64,000 nucleotides of DNA from W0P28-013 sp963658575 (GTDB lineage Bacteria; Bacteroidota; Bacteroidia; Bacteroidales; Paludibacteraceae), in NCBI GenBank assembly GCA_963658575.1, contig CAVKQB010000004.1, positions 1 to 64,000 on the forward strand, in the 5' to 3' direction. The notes under the pieces are model-generated. The model was not told the DNA's origin and made no database searches. It saw only the letters and a list, made by a program, of their open reading frames with translations. This document shows, piece after piece, positions 28,465 to 37,246 of the stretch (its first letter is position 1; every line of letters begins with the position of its first letter). The translations under genes were made by a program, and so were the position numbers.

Positions 28465-29172
28465 CTACCGCTGCACCTTGAACCATGCGCTGTATTGCCC
28501 CTTATTGCTCTGTACCGTCAAAATATAAAAGCCCACGGGCAATCGGCTCACATCGATATTTTGGCGGAGCGTTTGCGCATCGAAACTGCTTTGAACCTGT
28601 CCCAATACATTGTAGATATAGCCATGCGCCAACGTGATACCGTCGGCAAACTCTATTTCGAGGCTATTCTGCACCAGTGTCGACGAAAGTTCGAACAATT
28701 GCGGCTGTGTGTATGACTCATCGAGTTTTGTGCTTTCTCTCTTTTGATGCCTCACAATGGCAATTGTTCCATAATTGTAGAGCGGGAAGCAATCGAATGG
28801 CGGAGTGGTGTCGGTGGTTATATTTATTCTGAAACCAAGCATATAAGTTCCCGATTCCCAAGTGCTACAATCAATCGTCAAACTATCTTTCGACTGATCG
28901 TAGGTACCAAGATCGGTAATCGTGTCGAGAACAATAAAATTGAAGCCATCTTGGAGCGTGCGTTCCATGCTTATGTATTCGACGGTTGTTTTTGTTACAT
29001 CTCCACGAGTGGGCATTTGGGTCATAAAGGCAAAAAATGGAACTGTGTAACACTTATAACAATTGGCAATCGAATCGTATTTGGCGTATGCGTGTGCTAT
29101 ACAGACCGCTTGGGCGCAGCAAATGCCAAACGCAGCAAAGAAAATGCTCAATATCAACTTTTTGTTTTTCAT
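28465..29172 (-). CDS. Secreted protein with type IX sorting tail
   Basis: A 235-residue protein with a signal peptide (MKNKKLILSIFFAAFGICCAQA) and a type A sorting domain at the C-terminus (GYIYNVLGQVQSSFDAQTLRQ ... LPVGFYILTVQSNKGQYSAWFKVQR). The middle contains several Cys and an aromatic-rich beta pattern; no enzyme motif is seen. It is the second gene of a two-gene operon: its start overlaps the stop of the 794-residue gene (ATGA at 29169-29172). Confidence 0.75.
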   Translation of the reverse strand: MKNKKLILSIFFAAFGICCAQAVCIAHAYAKYDSIANCYKCYTVPFFAFMTQMPTRGDVTKTTVEYISMERTLQDGFNFIVLDTITDLGTYDQSKDSLTIDCSTWESGTYMLGFRINITTDTTPPFDCFPLYNYGTIAIVRHQKRESTKLDESYTQPQLFELSSTLVQNSLEIEFADGITLAHGYIYNVLGQVQSSFDAQTLRQNIDVSRLPVGFYILTVQSNKGQYSAWFKVQR

Positions 29173-31553
29173 AGTTTCATAAATTGTTTAGAGAATTGAC
29201 GACCATCGGCTAACGTTACTACGAGCAGATAGACTGTTTGGCTTGTGAGTGCGCTGATGTCTATCTGTTCGTTTTGTGCAGCATTGCAGTTTTGTATTAA
29301 AACTCCTGATAGATCCGTAATTTTCACGGAAGCGATTTCCAAATCGGGGGCTGCGCTACCATTCTCACGGAAATAATAGGTGATGTAATTGGTAGAGGTT
29401 GTAACATGCATTGTGAGCGGTGTGCTATTGTTCCCTACGAGTTTATGCACAGCAGTGCTTTTTCCTTCGCTGTTCAACCCCGCTACACTTATGCTATACT
29501 GCTTCGACGGCGACAGATTTTGCACAACATAATCGAGCATGTCGGCCTCGATGGTGTCGCACGTAGAAATGCCAGGAGTTATTGGCGTGCAAGTTACAAC
29601 ATACTTGTCGCTACCATCGGAAAATGCCTTGACAGAGACATTCAGCGCATTTCCGCTCTCGTTTTCGACAAATTCGCAAACGGGCAAATTGGGCTTATAG
29701 GGAATCTCGATAGGTAATGTGCTAACGACATTTACCGTCCGTCCATTTACACTTATATTTTCTTCTGCTTTTACCCGCCCCATTATGCGATTGTTCAGTG
29801 GATTGCGTCGCCAATCGTTGTCGGGTAGTGCGCTGAACAAAACTTGCAGATTATTTGTTTCGTTGGAAGCGAGCACATAGGTGCTATCGGCGCAAAAAAG
29901 GTTACAACTCATATTGGCCGAGATATAGTCGCCTGTAGCGTTGAACGTGTAATTGTTATTCGCACGCAACACAGCACTACCATTGATTTCGCCTTGGGGT
30001 ATATATTCGTCATTGTCGACAACGACATCGAACTGCCAGCCCAATCCGTGTAAAATTTCTTCGGTATTGTGTGTTATTTTCCGTACCACAGTTCCTTTGT
30101 ACAAGGTTGGGAACATTAGTTCTATCGAATCATTGTTTTCGTCCTCAAAACTTATTGTATTCATCGTGGCTGTTGTCGGCACGCAAGTGGGACACGTGCG
30201 TAAATCATTGTGCAGTTCCACGCTTCGTGGTCCATAGACGTTTGTATCAAGAAATGTGTAAATATCACGATTTTTCCAAACATAATCTGCAATGTAATCG
30301 TGGAGCCCATTATGCAAGAATGCGTCGAATGCTGTGAGGTATTTATTCCCTTGATGGTCTTCCCCGATAGTCAGTTTGCCATCAGAACCTATAGCAAACG
30401 AACTTTGAAATCCACACCCTACGACCAATCCGCGCAAAATTACGCTAACCATATCGTATTGGTCGCTGGCAATTCCATTGGGATCTTCGCCATAATAGTA
30501 ATTGTTATCGGGATTGATATATAGTGTCATGCAAGGCTCGTTTTCGAGATATTCGCCCTGATTGGCCAAATTGACCAACGAAAGCGGATAGAGGCAATTC
30601 GTATAAATTTGGTCGCTCTCGCCAATATGGGGATAATACTGGAAATGGGCTGGCATTTCGTCCAAATACTTTATATCGACCTTGCAAATCTCATCTTCGC
30701 CGTCGAATTGCGACGATTCGCCAAATTCAACAATGGCTGTTATGGGATCAGGGAGATTAATTCTCATGCGTGTCATCTCGCTAGAAAAAATGTCTTCGGC
30801 TATTTTTTTTGCCATTTCCAACTTTGCCGAATTGGAACTGTTGCGTATAATCGCACACTTACGAATAGATTCCTGCGAAGCAACATCGGCCACCACGACA
30901 TTACTGCTGCTAGTATTCGATCCAAAAATACTCGTTGAAAGTGTTACAAGACCATTATCTTCCTCTACTGGGACATCGGGAGTTTCCTGCTCGGTGGCAC
31001 GCGTTGTAATTGTCCGCATAAAATCGCCATCATTATCAGTAATAGTGTAATAACCCGTGTTCGGTATTTCGGAGATTAAGGCACGCGTAGGATTCGAAAT
31101 CGTGCACCCTTCGAGTATAATTTCGCCAGCAAATAGTGTTGCTTGACGAATGCTAAATGGCGATGAATTTTCGAGTGTGAAATTGCAGTTCTTGAAAATT
31201 ACAATAAAATCGTTCACATAGAATGTGCTTTCGTGAGGCAGGGTAAGTTTTGCATTGCCTTCGGTTTTAATAGTAATGGTGTAAACATCGTCGGGATTGT
31301 TCTGAAAAATGCCCCCGAGGGTAGTATTGCCAACAAATTTCAGCGTTACATCTTGATTTACAAATAAAAGACTTGCTGTGTCGTTTACATTGTTGATTGT
31401 CAATACATTGGTTGCTGCATTGTATGCAATTTTGCCATTCAGAAATGAGCAGTTCGCGCTGGTCATTTGGGTGTCGTTGAGCCACAAACCATAGGAAGTA
31501 GCCCCGATTGCACTAGCATATACAAGTGCAACGAAAAAAAGAAGTTTTTTCAT
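29169..31553 (-). CDS. Large secreted protein with degenerate zincin-like region and type IX sorting tail
   Basis: A 794-residue protein: signal peptide (MKKLLFFVALVYASAIGA), a repetitive beta region (about 20-180), a middle domain (about 200-540), a fibronectin-like segment (about 610-700) and a type A sorting tail. Around residues 366-386 the sequence YDMVSVILRGLVVGCGFQSSF looks like the zinc-protease pattern HELGHGLGF with all metal ligands replaced, and ILHGLGW later resembles the end of that domain. I infer a protease-derived binding protein, not an active enzyme. Promoter box on the minus strand at 31585-31592. Confidence 0.72.
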   Translation of the reverse strand: MKKLLFFVALVYASAIGATSYGLWLNDTQMTSANCSFLNGKIAYNAATNVLTINNVNDTASLLFVNQDVTLKFVGNTTLGGIFQNNPDDVYTITIKTEGNAKLTLPHESTFYVNDFIVIFKNCNFTLENSSPFSIRQATLFAGEIILEGCTISNPTRALISEIPNTGYYTITDNDGDFMRTITTRATEQETPDVPVEEDNGLVTLSTSIFGSNTSSSNVVVADVASQESIRKCAIIRNSSNSAKLEMAKKIAEDIFSSEMTRMRINLPDPITAIVEFGESSQFDGEDEICKVDIKYLDEMPAHFQYYPHIGESDQIYTNCLYPLSLVNLANQGEYLENEPCMTLYINPDNNYYYGEDPNGIASDQYDMVSVILRGLVVGCGFQSSFAIGSDGKLTIGEDHQGNKYLTAFDAFLHNGLHDYIADYVWKNRDIYTFLDTNVYGPRSVELHNDLRTCPTCVPTTATMNTISFEDENNDSIELMFPTLYKGTVVRKITHNTEEILHGLGWQFDVVVDNDEYIPQGEINGSAVLRANNNYTFNATGDYISANMSCNLFCADSTYVLASNETNNLQVLFSALPDNDWRRNPLNNRIMGRVKAEENISVNGRTVNVVSTLPIEIPYKPNLPVCEFVENESGNALNVSVKAFSDGSDKYVVTCTPITPGISTCDTIEADMLDYVVQNLSPSKQYSISVAGLNSEGKSTAVHKLVGNNSTPLTMHVTTSTNYITYYFRENGSAAPDLEIASVKITDLSGVLIQNCNAAQNEQIDISALTSQTVYLLVVTLADGRQFSKQFMKL

Positions 31554-31584
31554 AACAATTGAGATTAAAGGTTAAACGTCGTAG

Positions 31585-31592
31585 CAAAGTTA
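31585..31592 (-). promoter_or_regulatory. Promoter of the secreted-protein operon
   Basis: The reverse complement reads TAACTTTG, with TTG (CAA at 31613-31615) 20 bases upstream. It lies 32 bases before the ATG. Confidence 0.7.
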
Positions 31593-31675
31593 CAGACCAT
31601 TTTTTACAAATGCAAAAAAAACAACAAAAAAGTACAATATAGCAAAATTCCACAAAACATACGGGCGCAAAACGA

Positions 31676-31708
31676 CCGTAGAGCCGCCACATTGTGGCGG
31701 CTCTACGG
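31676..31708. repeat. Perfect 33-base palindrome with CTAC caps
   Basis: CCGTAGAGCCGCCACA and its exact reverse complement are separated by a single T. There is no T run after it, so it is not a standard terminator. It is similar in design to the capped palindromes at 43986-44009, 44056-44077 and 47143-47166. Confidence 0.7.
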
Positions 31709-31785
31709 CTTTCATAAACAAATTATTTTGTGGCGTTGTCGAACGCACGGTTTCCCCCGTTTTTTGGGGAGAGGCTACAAAACTA

Positions 31786-34700
31786 TTAAGCGTTGCGTCC
31801 GTGGCAATTTTTGTATTTCTTGCCGCTGCCACATGGGCAAGGGTCGTTGCGCCCAACCGTTTTTTCAGCACGGATAGGTTGCGTAACTTGCCGTGCGCGT
31901 GTGTCCTGCTTGGTGGGGTCGTCGCCTCTGCGGAACTCGTCCTTCTGCGTGCGATAACGGCTGTAGTCGGCGCGTTTCTGCTCCGCTTGGCGCACCTGCT
32001 CGGGCTCGCGCACAGGAATCTGGCCGCGCATCAGTATCGAGGCGACCTTGCGGTTCACATCGTCGATCATGCGTTTGAACAGGTTGAACGACTCGAGTTT
32101 GTAGATGAGCAACGGGTCTTTCTGCTCGTACGAGGCGTTTTGAACCGATGTGCGCAGGTCGTCGAGTTCGCGCAGGTGCTCTTTCCACGCTTCGTCGATG
32201 GTGATGAGCAGAACGGCTTTTTCGAACGCTTTCACCACCTCTTTGGCTTGCGATTCGTAGGCATCTTTCAGGTTCACGGGAATGTTGAATATGCGCTTGC
32301 CGTCGGTTATCGGAATCAGTATGTTTTCGTATTGCTGTCCCTGTTTTTCGTACACCTGCTTGATGACGGGATAGGCTATTTCGGCCATCTTGTCCATTTT
32401 GCGTTTGAATGTGGCGTAGGCGGCCTCGGCCACGTCGTCGACGAGCGCGTTCGGGCGTTTCGAGCGGAAGGTGTCGGCATCGAAGGGCGCGTCCATCGCA
32501 AAGACGGAGAGCAGCTCGGCGTTCATGCCGTCGTAGTCGTTGGCGTCGGCAGCGTCGAGCACAATGTTTTCGGCTGCGTCGTAGAGCGTGTTCACGATGT
32601 CCACGCCGATGCGTTCGCCCATCAGGGCATGGCGGCGGCGGCCATACACCACGTTACGCTGCGAGTTCATCACGTCGTCGTATTCGAGCAGGCGTTTGCG
32701 TATGCCGAAGTTGTTCTCTTCGACCTTCTTTTGTGCGCGTTCGATGGAGCGCGAAATCATCGGGTGTTCAATCATTTCGCCCTCTTCGAATCCGAGTTTG
32801 TCCATCACTTTCGATATGCGTTCGGAGCCGAACAGGCGCATCAGGTTATCTTCGAGCGAGACGTAGAAGACGGACGTTCCTGGGTCGCCTTGACGGCCAG
32901 CACGACCACGCAATTGGCGGTCGACGCGGCGGCTTTCGTGGCGTTCGGTGCCGATGATGGCCAAACCGCCTGCTTCGCGCACTTCGGGTGTGAGTTTGAT
33001 GTCGGTACCACGGCCGGCCATGTTGGTGGCGATGGTAACCGTGCCGCTGCGCCCTGCTTCGGCCACGATGTCGGCCTCTTTTTGGTGCAGTTTGGCGTTC
33101 AACACATTGTGTTTTATCTTGCGCATGGTGAGCATGCGGCTCAGCAGTTCGGATATCTCCACCGAAGTGGTGCCGACCAGCACGGGGCGACCTTGCGACA
33201 CCATGTTCACAATCTCTTCGATGACGGCGGTGTACTTTTCGCGTTTGGTCTTGTAGATGCGGTCGTCCATATCGATGCGCGCCACAGGACGGTTGGTGGG
33301 AATCACCACGACATCGAGTTTGTAGATGTCCCAAAACTCGCCCGCCTCGGTTTCGGCCGTACCGGTCATGCCAGCCAACTTGTGGTACATGCGGAAGTAG
33401 TTTTGCAGCGTGATGGTGGCGAATGTTTGCGTGGCGGCTTCGATCTGCACGCGCTCTTTGGCCTCGATGGCTTGGTGCAGCCCGTCGCTGTAACGGCGGC
33501 CTTCCATGATGCGGCCGGTCTGCTCGTCGACGATTTTCACTTTGTTGTCGATGACCACGTATTGGTCGTCCTTCTCGAAGAGCGTGTAGGCTTTCAGCAG
33601 TTGGTTCACCGTATGCACGCGTTCCGATTTTATGGCGTAGTTTTGCAGAATCTCGTCCTTTTTGGCCTGTTTTTCGTCTTTCGACAGATTTTCGTTTTCG
33701 ATTTCGGCCACTTCGGCACCCACGTCGGGTAGCACGAAGAATTTGGGGTCGTCGGTCGAGCCGGTCAGCACGTCGATGCCTTTGTCGGTGAGTTCTATCG
33801 AGTTGTGTTGCTCGTCGATGACAAACAGCAGCGGGTCGGTGGCCACATGCATATATTTGTTGTTTTCCTGCATGTAGAACTCTTCCGTTTTGATGAGTTG
33901 CTGCTTCACGCCCTGTTCGCTCAACAGTTTGATGAGCGGTTTGTTTTTGGGCATTGCCTTGTAACTGCGGAACAGTGCCAATGCGCCCTCGTCGTGCGTT
34001 TTTTTGTCGTCGCTATTGAGTTTTTGGCGCGCTTCGGCCAGCAATTGCGTAGCCATCACCGCCTGTTGTTTCACCAGCATTTCGACGCGTGGGCGATACT
34101 CTTCGAAGAGTTGGTCTTCGCCTTTCGGCACGGGGCCAGAGATGATGAGTGGCGTGCGGGCGTCGTCGATCAGCACCGAGTCCACCTCGTCGACGATGGC
34201 GTAGTTGTGTTGGCGTTGCACCAAATCGAGCGGATTGGTAGCCATATTGTCGCGCAGGTAGTCGAAACCAAACTCGTTGTTTGTGCCGAAAGTGATGTCG
34301 GCGTTGTAGGCGCGGCGGCGTTCGTCGCTGTTGGGGCGGTGCTTGTCGATGCAATCGACGCTCAAGCCGTGGAACATGTAGAGCGGCCCCATCCATTCGG
34401 AGTCGCGCTTGGCTAGATAGTCGTTCACCGTAACCACATGCACGCCGTTGCCGGTGAGTGCGTTGAGGAACACGGGCAGTGTGGCGACCAGCGTTTTGCC
34501 TTCGCCGGTGGCCATCTCGGCGATTTTGCCTTTGTGTAGCACCACGCCACCGATGAGTTGCACGTCGTAGTGCACCATGTCCCACGTGAGCATATTGCCG
34601 CCGGCTTCCCATTCGTTGTGGAAGATGGCTTTGTCGCCGTCGATTTCTATAAAATCGAATTTGGCGGCGAGGTCGCGGTCGAAATCCGTAGCCGTTACTT

Positions 34701-35082
34701 CGACTGTTTCGTTCTCCTTGAAGCGGCGCGCCGTGTCCTTCATGATGGCAAACGCTTCGGGCAGTGCCTCGTCGAGCGCGACTTCCAATTTTTCGTTTAT
34801 CTGCTTGTCGAGTTTGTCGATTTCGGCATACATCTTTTCGCGCTCGTTGAGTTCGGTGTCTTCGATTTGGGCGCGTATCTCGGCGATGCGGTTGCGTTCG
34901 GTGGCTACCACGTCGCTCAAATGCTGCCTGATGGCGGCGGTGCGTGCGCGGAGTTCATCGTTGCTCAACGCTGCAATGCTGGGGTAAACCGCTTTGATTT
35001 TATCGACTATCGGCATGATTTCTTTCAAATCGCGCTGCGACTTGTTGCCGAAAATTTTGGTCAGAAATTCGTTAAATCCCAT
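31786..35082 (-). CDS. secA: Preprotein translocase ATPase SecA
   Basis: A 1098-residue motor of the Sec pathway, acting at the inner membrane with SecYEG. It starts MGFNEFLTKIFGNKSQRDLK; the Walker A is MATGEGKTLVATLP, followed by the helicase motif DEVDSVLIDDARTPLIISG and the second nucleotide domain GRGTDIKL. The C-terminus has the zinc-binding SEC-C motif CPCGSGKKYKNCHG. It is longer than E. coli SecA (901 residues), with insertions typical of Bacteroidota. Possible promoter box on the minus strand at 35156-35163 (reverse TAATTTTG). Confidence 0.97.
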   Translation of the reverse strand: MGFNEFLTKIFGNKSQRDLKEIMPIVDKIKAVYPSIAALSNDELRARTAAIRQHLSDVVATERNRIAEIRAQIEDTELNEREKMYAEIDKLDKQINEKLEVALDEALPEAFAIMKDTARRFKENETVEVTATDFDRDLAAKFDFIEIDGDKAIFHNEWEAGGNMLTWDMVHYDVQLIGGVVLHKGKIAEMATGEGKTLVATLPVFLNALTGNGVHVVTVNDYLAKRDSEWMGPLYMFHGLSVDCIDKHRPNSDERRRAYNADITFGTNNEFGFDYLRDNMATNPLDLVQRQHNYAIVDEVDSVLIDDARTPLIISGPVPKGEDQLFEEYRPRVEMLVKQQAVMATQLLAEARQKLNSDDKKTHDEGALALFRSYKAMPKNKPLIKLLSEQGVKQQLIKTEEFYMQENNKYMHVATDPLLFVIDEQHNSIELTDKGIDVLTGSTDDPKFFVLPDVGAEVAEIENENLSKDEKQAKKDEILQNYAIKSERVHTVNQLLKAYTLFEKDDQYVVIDNKVKIVDEQTGRIMEGRRYSDGLHQAIEAKERVQIEAATQTFATITLQNYFRMYHKLAGMTGTAETEAGEFWDIYKLDVVVIPTNRPVARIDMDDRIYKTKREKYTAVIEEIVNMVSQGRPVLVGTTSVEISELLSRMLTMRKIKHNVLNAKLHQKEADIVAEAGRSGTVTIATNMAGRGTDIKLTPEVREAGGLAIIGTERHESRRVDRQLRGRAGRQGDPGTSVFYVSLEDNLMRLFGSERISKVMDKLGFEEGEMIEHPMISRSIERAQKKVEENNFGIRKRLLEYDDVMNSQRNVVYGRRRHALMGERIGVDIVNTLYDAAENIVLDAADANDYDGMNAELLSVFAMDAPFDADTFRSKRPNALVDDVAEAAYATFKRKMDKMAEIAYPVIKQVYEKQGQQYENILIPITDGKRIFNIPVNLKDAYESQAKEVVKAFEKAVLLITIDEAWKEHLRELDDLRTSVQNASYEQKDPLLIYKLESFNLFKRMIDDVNRKVASILMRGQIPVREPEQVRQAEQKRADYSRYRTQKDEFRRGDDPTKQDTRARQVTQPIRAEKTVGRNDPCPCGSGKKYKNCHGRNA

Positions 35083-35250
35083 AGTATCAATGTGCTAATT
35101 TTTCGTTTGTTAAACTTACAAAATCGTTTCGGGCGGAGCGATGTTCGCCACAATTTGCAAAATTACAAATTTTATGCCAATAATCGGCACAAACGCTCCT
35201 TTTTTGAGCAATTTTTTGGTAAATAGTTTTGCTTGCTCGCGAAAAAAGTG

Positions 35251-35258
35251 TACTTTTG
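35251..35258 (+). promoter_or_regulatory. Promoter of metK
   Basis: TACTTTTG with TTG at 35229-35231, spacing 19 bases. The predicted transcript start lies just before the riboswitch. Confidence 0.75.
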
Positions 35259-35270
35259 CATTCGAAATTT

Positions 35271-35318
35271 GTGGAGAGATTTGACCGCTTGCAACCACGC
35301 TAAAAAATGCTAAAGAAG
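35271..35318 (+). promoter_or_regulatory. Probable SAM-II riboswitch upstream of metK
   Basis: The leader contains GTGG (35271-35274), then GATTTGACCGCTTGCAA (35279-35294), CCAC (35295-35298) closing stem P1, and TAAAAAATGCTAAAGAAG (35301-35318). Order and sequence of these blocks match the SAM-II (metA) consensus, an H-type pseudoknot that binds S-adenosylmethionine. Its position between the promoter and the gene for SAM synthetase fits feedback control. In most known cases the 3' part overlaps the ribosome-binding site; here the ATG is 86 bases further on. I judged it from memory of the consensus, not by a covariance search. Confidence 0.72.
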
Positions 35319-35404
35319 TTCCGCTTCCGCGTTTTTTCGTCCGCACACGCGAACATCCGTCTCCCAAACAAAGTTTTTTTCAAATTTTCTAAAAATCTAT
35401 TGTT

Positions 35405-36706
35405 ATGGGTTATCTTTTTTCGTCCGAATCTGTATCGGAAGGGCATCCCGACAAGGTTGCCGACCAAATTTCAGACGCCATTCTCGACAAACTGCTGGCG
35501 TTTGACCCCGAATCGCACGTGGCGTGCGAAACATTTGTTACCACAGGCCAAGTAGTGATTGGCGGCGAGGTAACGTCGAAGGCCTACATCGACATGCAGG
35601 GCGTGGCGCGCGACACGGTGCGCCGCATAGGCTACACCAAAAGCGAGTACAAGTTCGAAGCCGAGAGTTGCGGCGTGCTGTCGGCCATTCACGAGCAGTC
35701 GGTCGACATCAACCGTGGCGTGGCGCAAGGCGACAAGTTGGCGCAAGGCGCAGGCGACCAAGGCATGATGTTTGGTTACGCCACCAACGAGACGGCCAAT
35801 TACATGCCGCTCACCATCGACCTTGCGCATCAACTGTTGATAGAGTTGGCCGATATCCGCAAGCACACTACGCTGATGCCTTATCTGCGCCCCGATGCCA
35901 AAAGTCAGGTTACCGTGGAATATGGCGACGACAATCGTCCGCAGCGCATTCACACCATCGTCGTCTCGACACAGCACGACGAATTCATCGCACCAGCAGC
36001 CGCCACACCCGAAGCGCAAGCCGAGGCCGACCGTGCCATGCAAACCAAGATTCACAACGATGTACGGACGATACTCATTCCGCGCGTGATAGCCAAACAT
36101 CCCGAATATCGCCCCTATTTCGACGACGCATACACGCTCTTGGTCAATCCTACGGGCAAGTTTGTGATTGGTGGCCCGCACGGCGACACAGGCCTCACGG
36201 GGCGCAAAATCATAGTCGATACCTACGGCGGCAAAGGCGCACACGGCGGCGGCGCATTTTCGGGCAAAGACCCGTCGAAAGTCGATCGCTCGGCGGCTTA
36301 TGCGGCACGCCACATCGCCAAAAACATGGTAGCCGCCGGCTTGGCCGACGAGGTGCTGGTGCAAGTGTCGTATGCCATAGGCGTGGCGCAGCCGTTGAAC
36401 ATCTACATCAACACCTACGGCACGGCGCGTGTGGCTCTGACCGACAGCGAGATAGCGCAACGAATAGTCACGCTGTTCGACTTGCGCCCAGGAGCCATCG
36501 AACGCGACCTGAAACTGCGCGCTCCCATCTACTCCGAAACGGCGGCCTACGGCCATTTCGGGCGGAAAAACGAAATCGTTACAAAGCACTTCAGTTCGCC
36601 CTACAACACGCCCCACGACATCGACCTCGACGTTGAACTGTTCACTTGGGAAAAACTCGACTGCGTGGACAAACTGCGCAAGGCGTTCGCCATCGAAGGG
36701 AAGTAG
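35405..36706 (+). CDS. metK: S-adenosylmethionine synthetase
   Basis: A 433-residue cytoplasmic enzyme that makes SAM from methionine and ATP. Signature segments are FSSESVSEGHPDKVADQISDA, GAGDQGMMFGYA and GGGAFSGKDPSKVDRSAAY. The length is somewhat greater than the E. coli protein (about 384 residues), as usual in Bacteroidota. The start at 35405 matches the family N-terminus. The leader carries the SAM-II-like element. Confidence 0.97.
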   Translation: MGYLFSSESVSEGHPDKVADQISDAILDKLLAFDPESHVACETFVTTGQVVIGGEVTSKAYIDMQGVARDTVRRIGYTKSEYKFEAESCGVLSAIHEQSVDINRGVAQGDKLAQGAGDQGMMFGYATNETANYMPLTIDLAHQLLIELADIRKHTTLMPYLRPDAKSQVTVEYGDDNRPQRIHTIVVSTQHDEFIAPAAATPEAQAEADRAMQTKIHNDVRTILIPRVIAKHPEYRPYFDDAYTLLVNPTGKFVIGGPHGDTGLTGRKIIVDTYGGKGAHGGGAFSGKDPSKVDRSAAYAARHIAKNMVAAGLADEVLVQVSYAIGVAQPLNIYINTYGTARVALTDSEIAQRIVTLFDLRPGAIERDLKLRAPIYSETAAYGHFGRKNEIVTKHFSSPYNTPHDIDLDVELFTWEKLDCVDKLRKAFAIEGK

Positions 36707-36753
36707 CCACAAGCAGTTTCGATAGTTTAACCCAATCATCAGGAGTTTCGACA

Positions 36754-36882
36754 ATGGCGATGCCCAAACCACGTTACACAACACCCGAAGAGTGGCAGGA
36801 AATGGTCAATTCTCCGAGTTGGCAGGAATACAAACGGAAAATGCTGGCGACGGGCAGGGTCGTGTATGGTCCGGGGCTATAG
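36754..36882 (+). CDS. Small protein of unknown function (42 residues)
   Basis: MAMPKPRYTTPEEWQEMVNS is the start of a short hydrophilic protein with three Trp/Tyr-rich turns (PSWQEYKRKM, GRVVYGPGL). An AGGAG lies 8 bases before the ATG, a better ribosome-binding site than most genes here have. It lies 47 bases after metK on the same strand. Not recognised; possibly chance, but the composition and start context favour a real gene. Confidence 0.5.
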   Translation: MAMPKPRYTTPEEWQEMVNSPSWQEYKRKMLATGRVVYGPGL

Positions 36883-36960
36883 AAAGTCGCAGAGGAAATT
36901 GTTTCATTTTTTTGTTCGTTTTTTTTCGGCAGTCTGCAGTTTTTTTACAAAAAAATTACA

Positions 36961-36978
36961 GGTCTAAAAATTTAGACC
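36961..36978. promoter_or_regulatory. Palindromic operator candidate in the DUF4160 promoter
   Basis: GGTCTAAA-AA-TTTAGACC is a perfect 8-base inverted repeat. It directly abuts the -7 box TAACTTTG (36979-36986), so a bound protein would cover the promoter spacer. The likely ligand is the HTH protein encoded by the second gene of the operon. Confidence 0.65.
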
Positions 36979-36986
36979 TAACTTTG
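36979..36986 (+). promoter_or_regulatory. Promoter -7 box of the DUF4160/DUF2442 pair
   Basis: TAACTTTG, 23 bases before the ATG at 37010. It is contiguous with the palindrome at 36961-36978. Confidence 0.65.
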
Positions 36987-37009
36987 CCACGAAATCAAAT
37001 CGAAAAAAG

Positions 37010-37246
37010 ATGCCAACGCTATTTACCATTTTTGGACTGCGCTTCTTTTTCTATTCCGACGAACATTTGCCCATTCATGTGCACATCGAGAATGGCGATG
37101 GGCGCGCCAAAATAAGCGTTGAACCAGAAATTGCGCTCATCGAAAACAGAGGCATAAAACCCGCCGATTTGCGCAAAGCCATAGAAATTGTTGGCATTTA
37201 CCAAGTTGAAATAATCGAAAAATGGCATGAATTTCATGGAGAATAG
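37010..37246 (+). CDS. DUF4160 protein (putative toxin-antitoxin partner)
   Basis: A 78-residue protein with the family pattern: FFFYSDEHLPIHVHIENGDGRAKI, then KPADLRKAIEIV and EIIEKWHEFHG. DUF4160 genes are regularly paired with DUF2442 genes and are listed as possible toxin-antitoxin systems, although no general activity is established. It overlaps the next gene by 11-20 bases depending on the start used there. Confidence 0.85.
   Translation: MPTLFTIFGLRFFFYSDEHLPIHVHIENGDGRAKISVEPEIALIENRGIKPADLRKAIEIVGIYQVEIIEKWHEFHGE

Larger units (their letters stand above)
35083..35404. other. Divergent regulatory region between secA and metK
   Basis: This 322-base gap holds a minus-strand box for secA (about 35156-35163), a full plus-strand promoter for metK (35251-35258), a probable SAM-II riboswitch (35271-35318) and an 86-base tail with a T run at 35332-35337. 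No gene was seen. Confidence 0.6.

Noticed and set aside
35271..35340. SAM-I riboswitch
   Set aside because: The typical SAM-I core with its four-way junction is not present; the short pseudoknot blocks match SAM-II instead.
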